NCBI GenBank assembly: GCA_019925095.2
Contig: CM034405.1
Span: 12,797,401 to 12,861,400 of the forward strand
DNA length: 64,000 nt
Direction of reading: 5' to 3'
From: Dendrolimus kikuchii
Lineage: Eukaryota > Arthropoda > Insecta > Lepidoptera > Lasiocampidae
Both the position numbers and the translations under genes were made by a program. A model generated the notes under the pieces. That model had not been told where the DNA came from. It ran no database searches and saw only the letters and a list, made by a program, of their open reading frames with translations. Below are positions 1-11,800 of the stretch, piece by piece. The number at the start of each line of letters is the position of its first letter. The stretch's first letter is position 1.

Positions 1-3000
1 TAATTTTTTTAGTAAGCCGGAAAATAATTTTACCAAATTTATGGATGCCCCTGTGGTTTTACTCCTTATAATATAAATATAATAATAGCATGATAATAGT
101 CGGTAAGTTATTATGATAAACACTTAACGAGCTTAAAAATCTCGTATAACTAAAAATGAATACAGATACCCTACAGTTTTAAATAATTCGCGATAATGCT
201 ATTTAACCCGCAAAATTTACTTCTTTGAATATGAATCTTCAAATAATAGACGTTCTTACACGTACTCTTAAAACGAGGGCAACAAAACCCCTAAAAATGA
301 CCATGGACGGTACTTCAGATTTATTCTATAATGCTAGAAGTACAGGCCATAGATAATATATATAAAAGTACACTCTCCCCCGAGTGCTGGCCCTTTGGCC
401 TGGCCTGGTCTTTGGTGAGATATGGCAACGAGTGCTACACTTGAACTCTGCTCCGTTATTCCACATAGTGATCAAGCCAAGTGTCAAACGTCTGCGCAGT
501 AAAAAAGCTTGCGCATAGTGTATTATCTATGACTTGCGCTATACTGAATGGCGCGAGAATGTATAGCGATGCACTCCCGACGCCTCGCGAGGCTAATTGA
601 GATCCTTTGACTCGCGCACAAAAATCCCACTCGGAACGGAGAGCAGACGGGGTTAGGCGAGACGAGAGACAAGGCGAGTGGACCATTTACACTCGCACTC
701 GTCATAGGTCGCGATGCCTTGAGGAAAGCATATAGTGTATCATCTATGGAGGAGAGTGTGCAGGCGGCATAATAATAGAGGCTTGTAGAACCAGTTCATA
801 TATTTTTGCTACTGGTCAGTTGTGCAGCAGCGACCTTGGACATGTCAAGTCACTCGTATGAATATGGATCGATTCTATTCGCCCTTTAAAGTTCGAACAT
901 TAGCCGTTGATACCATCATAATTTTACCTACCCTCATTGAATAAAAAAAATGAATTGTAACTTGTACTCTGATCGCATCGATGGAAGCAATCAAATGTCA
1001 TAGAAAAGTGTGAAGATAAAAAGTTATTTGCCACCAGGTGAGTTTGTTGAGAACTGTAGTATTATTAACCTTTTTAAAACATAAACAAAATGAACAGTTT
1101 TGTTTATTTAATCGTAGCGTAGTCATATTAGTTGTAGATGTTAGCTCTTATACTGTGTTAATTAGTACAATTAAGAAAAAAATGATCTTAGGATGACAAT
1201 TAAATACTGAAACAGAAATTTCGATTATGAACTTCATAATCAAAGTATAGAAAGTATAATTGGATTGATAATGATCGATAATAGTCTCTATCGAAGCCGT
1301 TACGTTTGTAACATAACGGTATAGACGTTTTGTTACATTTATTTAGTTACATAGTTGTTCTTTTCCTGTTTCTTTTTAAGGTTAATAATTATTTTTGTTA
1401 TATACCCTGTTATTTCTAAACGATACAATCGGCCATTTCCTTAATTGAATAATAATGTTATATTTTTATTTTTTCTCTGATTAGCGCCTGTTTTGTATAG
1501 AGTAGTTCTCTATAATTTACCATAATTTTATGTAACCATATTTTTCTCTAATATGATGTGGTAATTGTGTAGATCATAATTCAAAATCTTAATTGTATAT
1601 AGACGGTATTCACTACATTCTATTTTCATGTTGGCAGACACGATGGATTTTATACTGTGTTCGATTTATTTTATTATATGCAAAACTTTAAGTATAATAT
1701 CTTATATAAAATATTATCTAAAATTTCCGAGCAATAATGTATTACATTCTTTTCATTCATAACGCTTTAATTAAAATAGTTTATCAATGACTTCAATCCG
1801 CTATCGGTTGTGCCAATTTTAAGTAAGTTTCTTATACTGTAAAATTGTTGGAGGGATGGCGAGGTAAGTTCTAAAAATGCTTGTCGAGTGTGAAAAGTTA
1901 GTGTATAAATTATATGTAAGCCGTAAGGTTCTCTGCTTATAAATATAGTGACCAGTTTCTGTTCTTTTATTACCGTAAACCCTTCTGAGTTGGTGCAAGT
2001 ATTACAGTTTATATGATCTAAGGCTAAGGTTTGTAATAAGTATCAAAATCACCAAAATGTGAAACTGTCTTTGTTGCACTCTTTGTCTATTCCTTATTTA
2101 CAGATTTCAATTCCTAGTAAATAGCTTTATTTTACTTAGATACATAAAAACTCAATTACAGCCTAATTACATATCGTACATACATTTACATACATATCGC
2201 GAGCGAAGCCACGGCCTGAAGCTGATATAAACCTCCATAGAAAAATATCGAATTGATTGTGAAAACCGCTTAAAAATCCGTTGCGTAATTTAGGAGGACT
2301 TAGCGGATGTCTAGACAGAGAAACAGACGCGAAAAGCGAACTTGTTTTATATTATGTAAAGAAAAGAATATTCATGGCCTGGAGAGTGAACTAAATATCT
2401 TTCAATTTTATTTTACGTCGTTTCAGTACATAACGGATGGATGTAGGTGTTATAGTAGTGGACATCACTAATTTCTGGCAGCTCTATTGGTGGATTATTA
2501 GTCTGTGGCTGAGATAACGCGTTAAGTCTCTAGTTATTTGAAAGTGATTATAATAAAAGACTTTATTTTATTAGTAATTAAGCGGTTTTACTATAGTAGG
2601 TATTATAGAATACTTTTCATCCTAAAGATTAAGATAATTTCGCAGGATGTGAAATAGAAATTTATACAAGCAAAACCATAAGAAAAGCTCTAGTCATCTA
2701 TTAAAAGATAAATTTCATTGAAGTCCACTGTTGCCTATTTAGATAAAAAATAATATCACCAATTATGTAACTAGCTAACAATCTGTTTTACTTAAGTGTG
2801 GGCGTTATATCTAATGTTAGTTGCTATCTATTTTTTGTTTAAAACCTAAAGTTACGTACATTTCTTAGTATAAAACGTCCACTATGTTTTCTTTTATATA
2901 AATGAAGTATTTAAGAAGCAATACCTCATTAAATTTTACCATCTAATGTAGAAAGACTAATAAGTGATTTAAATATAACCTAAATTAACTAAAAGTATTC

Positions 3001-3583
3001 AAACTAAGAATACTTTTAGCAATTGAGTTATAACATGTTATATGATCTAAGACTTTTAGTTAATGTAGGTTACTATGTTGATATGATAGTTACAATGTAG
3101 TGTAGTAACAGGATTAGCATTATAAATAAGTACAAACAATCAAAGTTCGCGTTCGGTGGGTTTCGAAACTAGGTTATAATTACAATGTAGTGAATCTATC
3201 ATTTGTTTGAAATCACTTCAGGCAGTCTGTAGATTATCTAGTGATCGATTATGTGTATTTGCCTTGTTTAAAAAGCTTATCGAGGTTATCATGTGGTCAC
3301 GTGACGTCTATGGAGTGACCATGAAGTGTTTATGGACAGTCGGGACACTGAACTTGAAATTTAGAGGTTAGTTATTGATTAGATCCCGCTGTGTAAACAT
3401 TGTATTAGTGTGTTTCGTGTTGCAGAGACACTGTACAGACTTCAATTTTTTCTAAGGTAATATTTCGTCGTCACATTCACGTCACGTACCTAATTGATAT
3501 GAATTTGTAATTTTATAAATTAGTATTGCGTTGTCATTTTTTAAAGCTTGATTATTATTCTATTTACCCATTGTTGATAGATT

Positions 3584-3677
<94 letters not shown>

Positions 3678-4042
3678 ATAAGTATTCGTTGCCTATTACT
3701 ATAACTACAGCAACATTTTCAGCTATAAAAGTATAATTAATAGAAGTCATCTATTGTGAGGATTGATGTAAACCTGCGCGTGATTTATAAAGTTTTTGTG
3801 GCAACGATAATGTTTCGCAGGGACTTAAATGGTGTTGATTTATTGTGAAATTTCATTAAAACGTATTACTAGGTACATGTCGAACCATGTACATTGAAGT
3901 CGCGGCTTCGCATGGGAAATCATGGCTGTACAAATAATTTTGACTAGGCTAATGTAACTACATCACAGAATTGATGAGTCAAAGTATAAACGAAAGACTG
4001 CGGAACGAGTGGTTTGGCTCTAATTGTTTTACACGCTTGCAG
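1..4042. other. Non-coding AT-rich stretch, possible UBASH3/EPPase intron or upstream region
   Basis: I see no convincing coding exon here on either strand. The stretch is AT-rich except for a more GC-rich patch at about 370-720. Within and after that patch an 18-base motif recurs with one or two mismatches (516-533 and 732-749). A CAG/gtgagt donor-like sequence ends at 1037, which could close a non-coding first exon, but nothing else supports that. A repeat-like segment typical of Lepidoptera (CGCGAGCGAAGCC motif) starts near 2198. If the exon at 4043-4138 is real, this stretch is its upstream intron or flank. Confidence 0.5.
3590..3674. repeat. (AT)n microsatellite
   Basis: An uninterrupted alternating TA run of about 85 bases. 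Simple-sequence repeat; no coding meaning. Confidence 0.97.
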
Positions 4043-4138
4043 GTTTCAGTGGTTATTTGCCAGCCTTGTCTACCAGACGAACGGTAGAATCTGACGCTCG
4101 GACTCTACACAGAGTAAAAACACTATCCAGTAGTAGCG
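4043..4138 (+). CDS. Candidate upstream coding exon: end of a UBASH3-type SH3 domain
   Basis: A 96-base open segment lies between a good acceptor (cttgcag at 4036-4042) and a good donor (gtaagt at 4139). It enters and leaves in phase 1, which is exactly the phase needed to join the first visible EPPase exon at 8812. The frame reads FSGYLPALSTRRTVESDA and then a TLHR segment and a Ser run. From memory of the family, UBASH3A/B have a comparable order just before the phosphatase domain: the SH3 end (GxSGxLPENY), an acidic-Ser stretch, then a W-x-x-H segment. Here the usual NY of the SH3 end is replaced by LS. If joined, translation runs through the EPPase start Met, giving a longer UBASH3-like protein. 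The other two frames hit stops. A chance open segment is possible. Confidence 0.5.
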
Positions 4139-4739
4139 GTAAGTTAAATTATTAAGGAAAACTAATATGTAAAACTTAAATGAGTTTTAAAATTTACAGT
4201 TATTGGAGTTTATACTTCTTAAGAATAGATTTTCATACAAGGCCCCCGGTATGGATATTTTATGACAAGTGAAACCACTACAAATAAAAAAAATATTCAA
4301 ATCGTTCAGGACTTTTGCTTAATTAAAATAATTAAGTGTTAATCTGTATGTCAATGTTCACCTCTCCTATACTAACATGCTTATCAAGATGATTTTTAGC
4401 GAAACTATTGTTATTATATTTCTGTCAGTCTCTCTGATAATACTTATATGATTTTAATCTTAAATTAATATGTTTGTGAGTGTATTTTGTGTTTATATGT
4501 GTATTTTTTACTGGCTCATAGTAACATACAGATAAAAAATAACTATATTTTTTTATCTGTATGTTTTTTATGTAACGGCGATTATTCACTGCACGGCACT
4601 GATTTTTTACATCGACATTATCAATGAATAATTCAGAGATGGAAAACCATTTCAATAACTCTCAATTGATCTAGAATTACAATCCAAGCAATAATCTTGT
4701 CATTCTTCGAAAGTATAATAGGGATATTTTCCAATGGTT

Positions 4740-5075
4740 TATGGTTAATTTATTAGACATAATAGTCGGCTAATACGCCGGACGAGAGTTTGGCGGCCGG
4801 CGAGTTGCAATTCAGCAAAAATTGTAGTGTTTGAATATTGAAGCGCGCTCGCCAGTCGCCCTCCCGTCAGCCCTAGAGTGAGTCGTGTATTACATTTATA
4901 TTGTGTGGGATTTGTTTCGAGTAAAGTAAAAGACTATTAGTGTATACAGACTTTTATTTATTTCCCGCTGTTCGACACGCCACGATTGGAGTCTAGTGAG
5001 TAGCATATAATCGTAGACATTACGAATTTCAACACTGGTGGTGACCCCGACGTGATCAGCCGCAAATGGCACCGA
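4740..5075 (+). mobile_element. LTR-retrotransposon fragment (LTR end, primer-binding-like leader)
   Basis: A GC-richer block runs into sequence resembling an LTR with a TTTATTTATT poly(A)-type region near 4951, then ends in ...TTTCAACA at 5034. It is followed directly by CTGGTGGTGACCCCGACGTG (5035-5054). A GGTGACCCCGACGTGAT-type sequence after an LTR is what insect gypsy or BEL elements show as primer-binding site and leader. An ATG follows at 5067, but the frame soon fades, so this is a solo or truncated LTR. I cannot assign the clade, and the left LTR boundary is uncertain. Confidence 0.45.
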
Positions 5076-5237
5076 TTAAGAATATCATATTAGTTATAAG
5101 CACTTCTATAGTTTATGACGCCCAAAGAAACCTCCCCTGTATATGCCTGAATTTTTTCCAGTATGTATAAGAACTCTATGATTTTTATTATATCTATCGA
5201 AAGGTATACCTAATAGTTATAGTGCGGATCGATTTCT

Positions 5238-5465
5238 TTTAAATGCGGCATCTGTGATTGAGTGATCTAAAACTTAGCCCGAATGGGTAGGAACGCAAAG
5301 GTTTCGGGTTCGATTCCTGACAGCAAATTTAATAAACGAACCTTCCGTCATTTACTATACTCTGTGATCGACCCCAAAGTTGTCCATCGCATAATACAAG
5401 CGTACCTCGCTTAGTTTCCACATACAATGCGTGTGTTTGTCTGCCAATTGTTATTATAAAAAAAG
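5238..5465 (+). mobile_element. tRNA-derived SINE (family 1)
   Basis: A tRNA-like head with a B-box-type GGGTTCGATTCC (5308-5319) is followed by a body containing, on the opposite strand, a GGCAGACAAACACA segment. That body recurs in truncated form at 38551-38640 and 44925-45000 in USP34 introns, so this is an interspersed family and not a tRNA gene. Confidence 0.55.
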
Positions 5466-6161
5466 TACCAATAGGTACCTCATTTCAACGACGTGTTCAG
5501 TTCAGCAGTGCAATTTCAAAACCAAGCAACTGACATCGTTTTTAAATTAATATTTGTGCATTTATTGTCTCACTAGTACTAGGCATTTTCTGATATTTTG
5601 TGACAAATGAAATGAAAACTCCTGATTATTTACCATAACTTAAACCTAGACAATGTAATATGAATACATTTTCATTAGAACAATGGGTACCCTTAACGCT
5701 TTTAGCGATCTCTTATAGGCAACCCGATGTCGCAAGATGACTAAAAGAAAATGAAATGAAATTAAATAATTCTTGGTGGTTTAACTAATTACTACTATGA
5801 AATTTAGTTGAATCGTAATTTATTTGTATTAAAGAAAAAACAAAAAATAATAATAATAATCTATTGTAGATATACATAATTAAATACATTATAATAATTA
5901 AATTCCTACATTGGAACAATAATATAATTCTATTTACTGCAATAAATATTTAATGAACAAATAATGGTCAATGATCAAGTGTTTGAATCTAGAAATAGAT
6001 GTAGCTTGTCTGATTTTCAAAGGGAGTAATCTGGGTTAAATCGTCCATTTTTGCTACTGATTCTATCAAGCTAATTTTCCGTGAGTATCTTCATTTTGAT
6101 GAGACGCCCAACTCTTTCTATTACAAATATTTTCGATTGTGGTAGCTAACAAGGGTAACAG

Positions 6162-6201
6162 CATTGATGTAGCAATAATAGAGGTAATTGCTACATCAAT
6201 G
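6162..6201. repeat. Perfect short inverted repeat (hairpin)
   Basis: Arms of 15 bases (CATTGATGTAGCAAT at 6162-6176 and its exact complement at 6187-6201) are separated by a 10-base loop. The arms are flanked on both sides by GGTAACAG. It may be the remains of a small foldback element; no function is evident. Confidence 0.8.
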
Positions 6202-7020
6202 GGTAACAGAGATGAAATATGTCGATATGATGTTTCTCAAAAATGTATTACTGAGTCTTTTTCTGTTAAATCTCAAAATAATAATCTGAATGATTCGAAA
6301 ACATACTTGTGCTACAAAATGAATGGTTTGATCAAAGAGTCCCACCTCCTTCCAACGTATTTCGATAACGAGGTCATCAAAAATCATAACTAACCAGCTG
6401 ATTTTTTTTCTGTTGTTTAGTTCATATTTATATAATTTAACAGCCACATTGTCCTACAAATTGCGTGGTAGATACGTTAATTTACGTTATCCCGGTTCGA
6501 CGCTCAAAAGTTGTTAATACCACAAGAGCATTTTTGTCTGATTTGTCCGATGCATCATATAATACAGCATTATATCGTACTAATTCAGTCAAAACTTCGT
6601 GTTTTTCTTTAATGAATTTATCCATTTTAAAATACAGCCGTCCACCAATAGATCACACGCGGTTTACGTGGGAGCGGTACCCACGAGTGCCGTGTGTGAG
6701 AGAGATTTTGCCCAAACATTATCATCATTCTGTCATCGATAAGGCAGACAAAATGACATGCAGGAAAGTATGATTGATAAGGTGTGCTATGAAAATGCGC
6801 GGCTGCACGGTAGTTCTGTACGAGGAAGATGCGCAGCTCAAGCTATGCAACATGTCGACAATAGGGAAAGAACTTATCTGTAACACGCATCCATAGCTAG
6901 CACGCATCGATAGCGATAGCACGTATAAAAAATGTAGTTTAGTTGAATAAGTTTGCACCAGTGCTATACTATGCGGCCCAATTTAGCATCGTTAACACCA
7001 GTAGAGGTGTGATAGATATT

Positions 7021-7190
7021 GAGGAGTATCAGAAAACGGCCAAGCATAAAAAGAGATTACAATCGCACACAGGGACTTCTAAAGCCTTAGACGCTTTTAT
7101 AAAGAAATCCTGAATTAACGAGAAGACTGTCGCTGCTTAAGGGGCTGCATCTTACCACACGATTTGTCAACATACGTCTTTTACTCTATT
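7021..7190 (+). pseudogene. Transposase remnant (hAT-like N-terminal region)
   Basis: The plus-strand frame from 7021 reads EEYQKTAKHKKRLQSHTG, then a DAFIKKS segment, an in-frame TGA at 7111-7113, a TVAA segment, a TAA at 7138-7140 and a YHTIC segment. The order 'KHK... FI/FF..S ... TVAAAEGAxAYHTI' is what I recall from the region after the BED zinc finger of hAT-like transposases and their domesticated relatives. Two stops in 55 codons make it dead. No terminal repeats were found. Confidence 0.45.
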
Positions 7191-7777
7191 ACTGCGTCCT
7201 GTTTTTAAACTGAATTGTCCTGGTTTTTCCAACTTCAAATCCAAGTTTTTAAATTTGCGGTTGCGAACCCTACCTTAGGCGGGTACTTGTGGGGTAGGTA
7301 AGTATTTTCAAAAAGAATATAACTGGAAAGATATGAACAGTAACTATAGGATATTGATTATTTTTACGCAAATATTGTACCTCCTCCTTTTTCGAAGTCG
7401 TTTAAAATGTCAGCCTTATAAAAATATCACTAAGAAAGGATTAAACACCTACTAAGAAGCTCTTAACTCCCTTATCAATTGTTATCTTTTTTCACTCGTA
7501 AACTTGAATTAGCTATTGCTAATCTAGAGGCGAAAAAACAAACGAAATCTGAAGGGTTAAACATTACATTTGGATGAAGATTGTCAACTATTTATATACG
7601 TCGGGAAATGTAGCTCGAGTTACCAAAAAAATCCATTATTTTGTGAGTAAAAATCGTGAATCAATTTGGCTGACTCATAAGGGTCTGACTTATGCCTAGT
7701 ACATATTTACATGAAGATTCTAGAACTTACATATTCCTGAATAACTTGATAACATGGAGAAATGCCGCGCAGGATGC

Positions 7778-7870
7778 CGTGGTGGCTAAATGGTTAGCGC
7801 ACCGGCGTTCCAAATCGAAGGGCGCGGATTCGAATTCTGATCAGAAAGCATGCAATTGAATTTTGTAACA
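7778..7870 (+). mobile_element. SINE head, tRNA-like (family 2)
   Basis: GTGGTGGCTAAATGGTTAGCGC-type A box and GGATTCGAATTCTGATC B-box region, spaced as in a tRNA-derived SINE. It matches the head of the full copy at 43140-43437. Only the first part is kept; the body is lost just before the MITE at 7903. Confidence 0.7.
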
Positions 7871-7902
7871 TGACGGTAGAATAAATGCTTTTTATTTTAT
7901 TT

Positions 7903-8044
7903 ATGGCCGGTTCCTATATCTTACCTACCGTTCATTTGCCGTACTATCGGTTAAAATTTGACATAATCTCTACACAAGTAGTATGAAAACTCAACCGATG
8001 GTAGGGCAAGTGAATGAATAGTAAGATATAAGAACCAGCCATTA
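7903..8044. mobile_element. MITE, about 142 bp, foldback
   Basis: The two ends are long imperfect inverted repeats of about 45-50 bases: GGCCGGTTCCTATATCTTAC on the left and its counterpart (complement GGCTGGTTCTTATATCTTAC) on the right. They continue with a shared TTCATTxxCC...ATCGGTT core and a loop of only about 35 bases. Such a foldback fits a non-autonomous DNA transposon; its parent family is unknown. Confidence 0.8.
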
Positions 8045-8148
8045 TTGAATTGAAATGGATGTCTATGATTGTAATATAAATAATTGCAAGCCGTAATTTA
8101 TACGATACCTAATCATAAATAACCGTTTTATTTTTATGTATCAGTCTC

Positions 8149-8170
8149 AGAATACAGAATTCTGTATTCT
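8149..8170. repeat. 22-base perfect palindrome
   Basis: AGAATACAGAA followed immediately by its exact reverse complement, with no spacer. It could be a dyad protein-binding site or the relic of a foldback; nothing around it decides. Confidence 0.75.
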
Positions 8171-8811
8171 AAGGTGTCAGTCTATCTCGAATAGGCTCTG
8201 GAACGGCTCAAACTATTTCAATGAATATATTGCTTAGTTTAGTTGAAATAAAGTCCAAATCCGGTGCGTATAAAATGTCAAGCGTCAAGCGCAGCTGGTT
8301 ATAAATAAACAACAGTTAAATATCTATACGATAAAAAAATAAAAGTTATAGCTTTAAACTGACTTGACTACAAGCAACCATATCTGGTTCGTGCTTTTAC
8401 TGGGTTTTCTTTTTCTATTTCTGATATAACAATCTTGCATGTTTACTGCAAAACAATACAATAAGCTATTTAAGAAACTTGAAATAAGATTTTTTTTATT
8501 AAACAAAAAAAGAAAAAAACCAGCTTTTGCATTCGAACATTGTTTTAAACTAAATCCGTGTTCAATAAACGACACATCGATTTGGAGATAAAAAATTTTA
8601 AATTGTATTCACCGTATACAATGGTTAATTGTGTTGTTATTGTAGTGAATATTAGATAAATAATCCTATTCTTAAATAATTAGTAACTGATCTTTATATT
8701 CAGTGTAATAAATAGTCACAAATGACTTGACAACAATCCTTTTACGTAACGGCTTAAAACAATGAATAACAAAAATCTTACATATTTTTTTGTTAATATT
8801 GTCTGTGGTAG

Positions 8812-11800
8812 GTGCCGAATTTAAATCGGAGGAACATTCAAACGTTGACGACGATATGGCAAACCCCCAGAAGACTGTTGGTCAGTTGGGACACCATAAG
8901 TCCGATGAAACTTTTAGAGAATGGGAGAAGTATTGGAGAGATGTTGATGCTGGTACAAGCGTTGGGATTGTAAACTCAATACAAGGTACGTTCTATTTCG
9001 TGATGTTTTTATAGCGTCCCGACGTTAGGTATGTTTATGTTTACACACTAGCTCCGGCTTCGATTGTTTATATTTTACTAGACTAAAGATTGCCCCGCGG
9101 ACACGTCGCGTGTCAAACACGTAGCTTTATTTTACTTACACAAAAACTTAATTCGGTTTTTTAGATGTAATAATAATGAAGAAAGTAAGTCGATATAGTC
9201 TAGACAACTGTCCAGCAAAATAGAGGTAAGTCGAAGCCAAGCTGATTTCAAGTAATATAACGAATGATATGTTGTTTATGACAACGTAGGTTAGTGAATT
9301 TATAAAACGCGATTGTAGCGCCACTTATTTATCTATGCGATCGCAGCGCTACCTTTTTCGATATTTTCATCTATCCCGCGAAAATTACGTCATTTGTCGG
9401 CATAAGGAGTATTCAAGTTACGCCCCGGGATATGAGCTTGCTGTGTCGAGTTTTACTATTTAGTAATTTTAACGTGAAGCTCTGAATAGACGGACAGACA
9501 GACAAAAATTGTATTTTCGGAAACTGCTGGTCTGAATTAGCCCGGAGTTTCGGAGTCTATTCGAAACAAACTTTGAAACGGGCAGTTCAATGACAATTTT
9601 AAGCATTAAAACAGAAAGTTTATCTTAAATTCTTGTCTCATGTTCGATTTCAATATTTTGCAGGTTTTAAAAGATATGAATATAAATATTTGTGATTGTT
9701 ACTGCCATCTATGGATATATCATGACTAACATGAATACATCTTTTTCAGGTGGTAGTATCGATTGGAGTAATAGCGGTAACCATGAGGTAATTTGAAATT
9801 TATTAAAAATAATTATTGTTAAAAATAATTATATTGTATTATATAATCTTGTTTTTGAGAGTAATTTCATTAAAGCAAATAAATTACATATTCGTTCGTT
9901 TTAAATATGATTTTTCAATCTTAATATACGATTTGTATATATGGAACCAGTCTCGACACAATATAAATATTAATGTTGTAGAACAGAGGTTCCCAACCTT
10001 CTAGGGACTACCGCCCCTTTAAAAAAAAAATCTACCGCCCCCTTTTAGATAATAGTCAATTATACCAATTTTATGTCTGTCTAATATATATTAATAACCA
10101 CAAATTAAAAATTAATTCTTCCTCTCATTAATCGTGCTCCTCGTGGTCGTAGCTGAGGGTCATGATTTTTAATTAATTAAATATACAAAACATGTTATAA
10201 TAAACATTTAACTCAGACAAAGACATACGGTGCTATTAAAAAAAATATATAATTTAACCAACTTTATGCAAAACAATACACGAAGCTGGAGCGCCCCGCA
10301 CTAGGGCACTGCACAAAAGCACAGGCAAGACGATTAATCAAAATTAGTAAAAAAACAAAATTCAATAAGAAACTAAATAAATGAGAGGGTTGAGGCTGGT
10401 GGAGTTTTAACAATTTGTTAAGGTTGGGCTTAATTTAGTTAACATCAGTCGCAGATCACTACGCTCAGAGTGAACTGCAGTATATTTTTTTTCTTGGACA
10501 GTAAATTAGCTACTGCACTGAACCCACACTCAGCCAAATATGATGAAGGAAACGCAATTAAAACTTTTTGTACCATTTCCCACAATCCGGGGTGGATTTT
10601 GGGAATGTTTATTTACGGCGTAAATAAATATTGTCGTAAAACATACGCGTGAATTGTACGCCATTATAATAAAATAAACTACGGCTAGTTAAAATGTTTT
10701 TTCATCAAAATAGAGGTATATTCAAAGTATTTCATTATATTAAATTTCTAATTAGGTAGGTGTGCCGCGACCGCCCTCTTGACGGTCAGAACGCCCTCCC
10801 ATTTGCCTTTGGATCCGTTACCGCCCACACAAAAAGTTCCACAGTCCACTAGGGGGCGGTACCGCCCACGTTTGGAGCATATGTCTTAGAAAAATCTTCC
10901 ATCTCAAGCCAAATTATATGTCTTTGACTCACACCAAACGTGCAAACGTAGGAATTCTGGTAGCTCCAAATGGCACATTTCACTGAACAGTTAAGATCTC
11001 TATCACTCTCTAAGTTCTTTCAAAAAATGAGAAGCTTGAACTATGAATTTTTTTTTATCTTTTGTATCGTTGTTGAATTGTTTTTTTTTATATATAGAAC
11101 GAAACAAACGCCGGGTTAGAGAAACGTAGATATATAATGGCGATGCGTCATGGCGAGCGTGTGGATCTCACATACGGTCCGTGGGTGCCGTACTGTTTTG
11201 ATGAAAACGGCAAATACACAAGGAAAGACCTAAATCTACCTATTAAACTGGCCGATCGGTAAGCTTAAAAGAACTGTTTTTATTAAATATTCAAATTCTC
11301 AGACATCGCGTCAGTTCGGATTCCGGGCTGGAAGCTGGCATTACTTCAGAAGTTTTCTGACCTAATGCGTATATTATTACAACTACCACGTGCTAAAAGT
11401 AAAAAAAAAAATATTGTGATGGAAACTACATGTCGAGATAGGTAGCCGATATATCAAATCCGCCTTGGACAAAGAATATTAATTCCTACAGCCGGGTAAC
11501 CTCTCGTAAAAGGCGATAAAATAACCCACAGCCAAGTGACGGCATTTGCCCGTATTGATGGCTACTACTCCTGGTCTAGAGTATACAACGATAACTACCT
11601 ACCCTGAGTTGTGTTACGCCACGTACATGGAATAATTTATCGCTACATAAAAGTAAGGTTAAAACTGAGTAGTTTACGTACGTGCCAAAATCTGTTAATA
11701 CTGAGAACAGAAAGCCTTCGGAGAAGCATCTACGAACATGTTTAGGGTTTTACATATTTTCACGTAGCAGTTTAATTAAGCAATAATTACGTAGAACACA

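Larger units (their letters stand above)
4139..8811. other. Intron/upstream region before EPPase, repeat-filled
   Basis: No host exon recognised. Contents: an LTR-like segment (about 4740-5075), a tRNA-like SINE (5238-5465), a short perfect hairpin (6162-6201), a dead transposase scrap (7021-7190), a SINE head (7778-7870), a MITE (7903-8044) and a 22-base palindrome (8149-8170). Short open frames at 6139-6773 match nothing I know and carry no splice context. Confidence 0.6.

Noticed and set aside
456..705. Minus-strand open frames in a GC-richer patch
   Set aside because: Overlapping frames of similar length and no recognisable motif; the openness follows from base composition.
780..1037. 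Possible non-coding first exon ending at CAG/gtgagt
   Set aside because: Only a donor-like sequence supports it; no start site, acceptor partner or conservation is visible.
6139..6773. Two overlapping open frames of 84 and 102 codons
   Set aside because: No domain, no splice borders, low-complexity composition, and transposon debris next to them.
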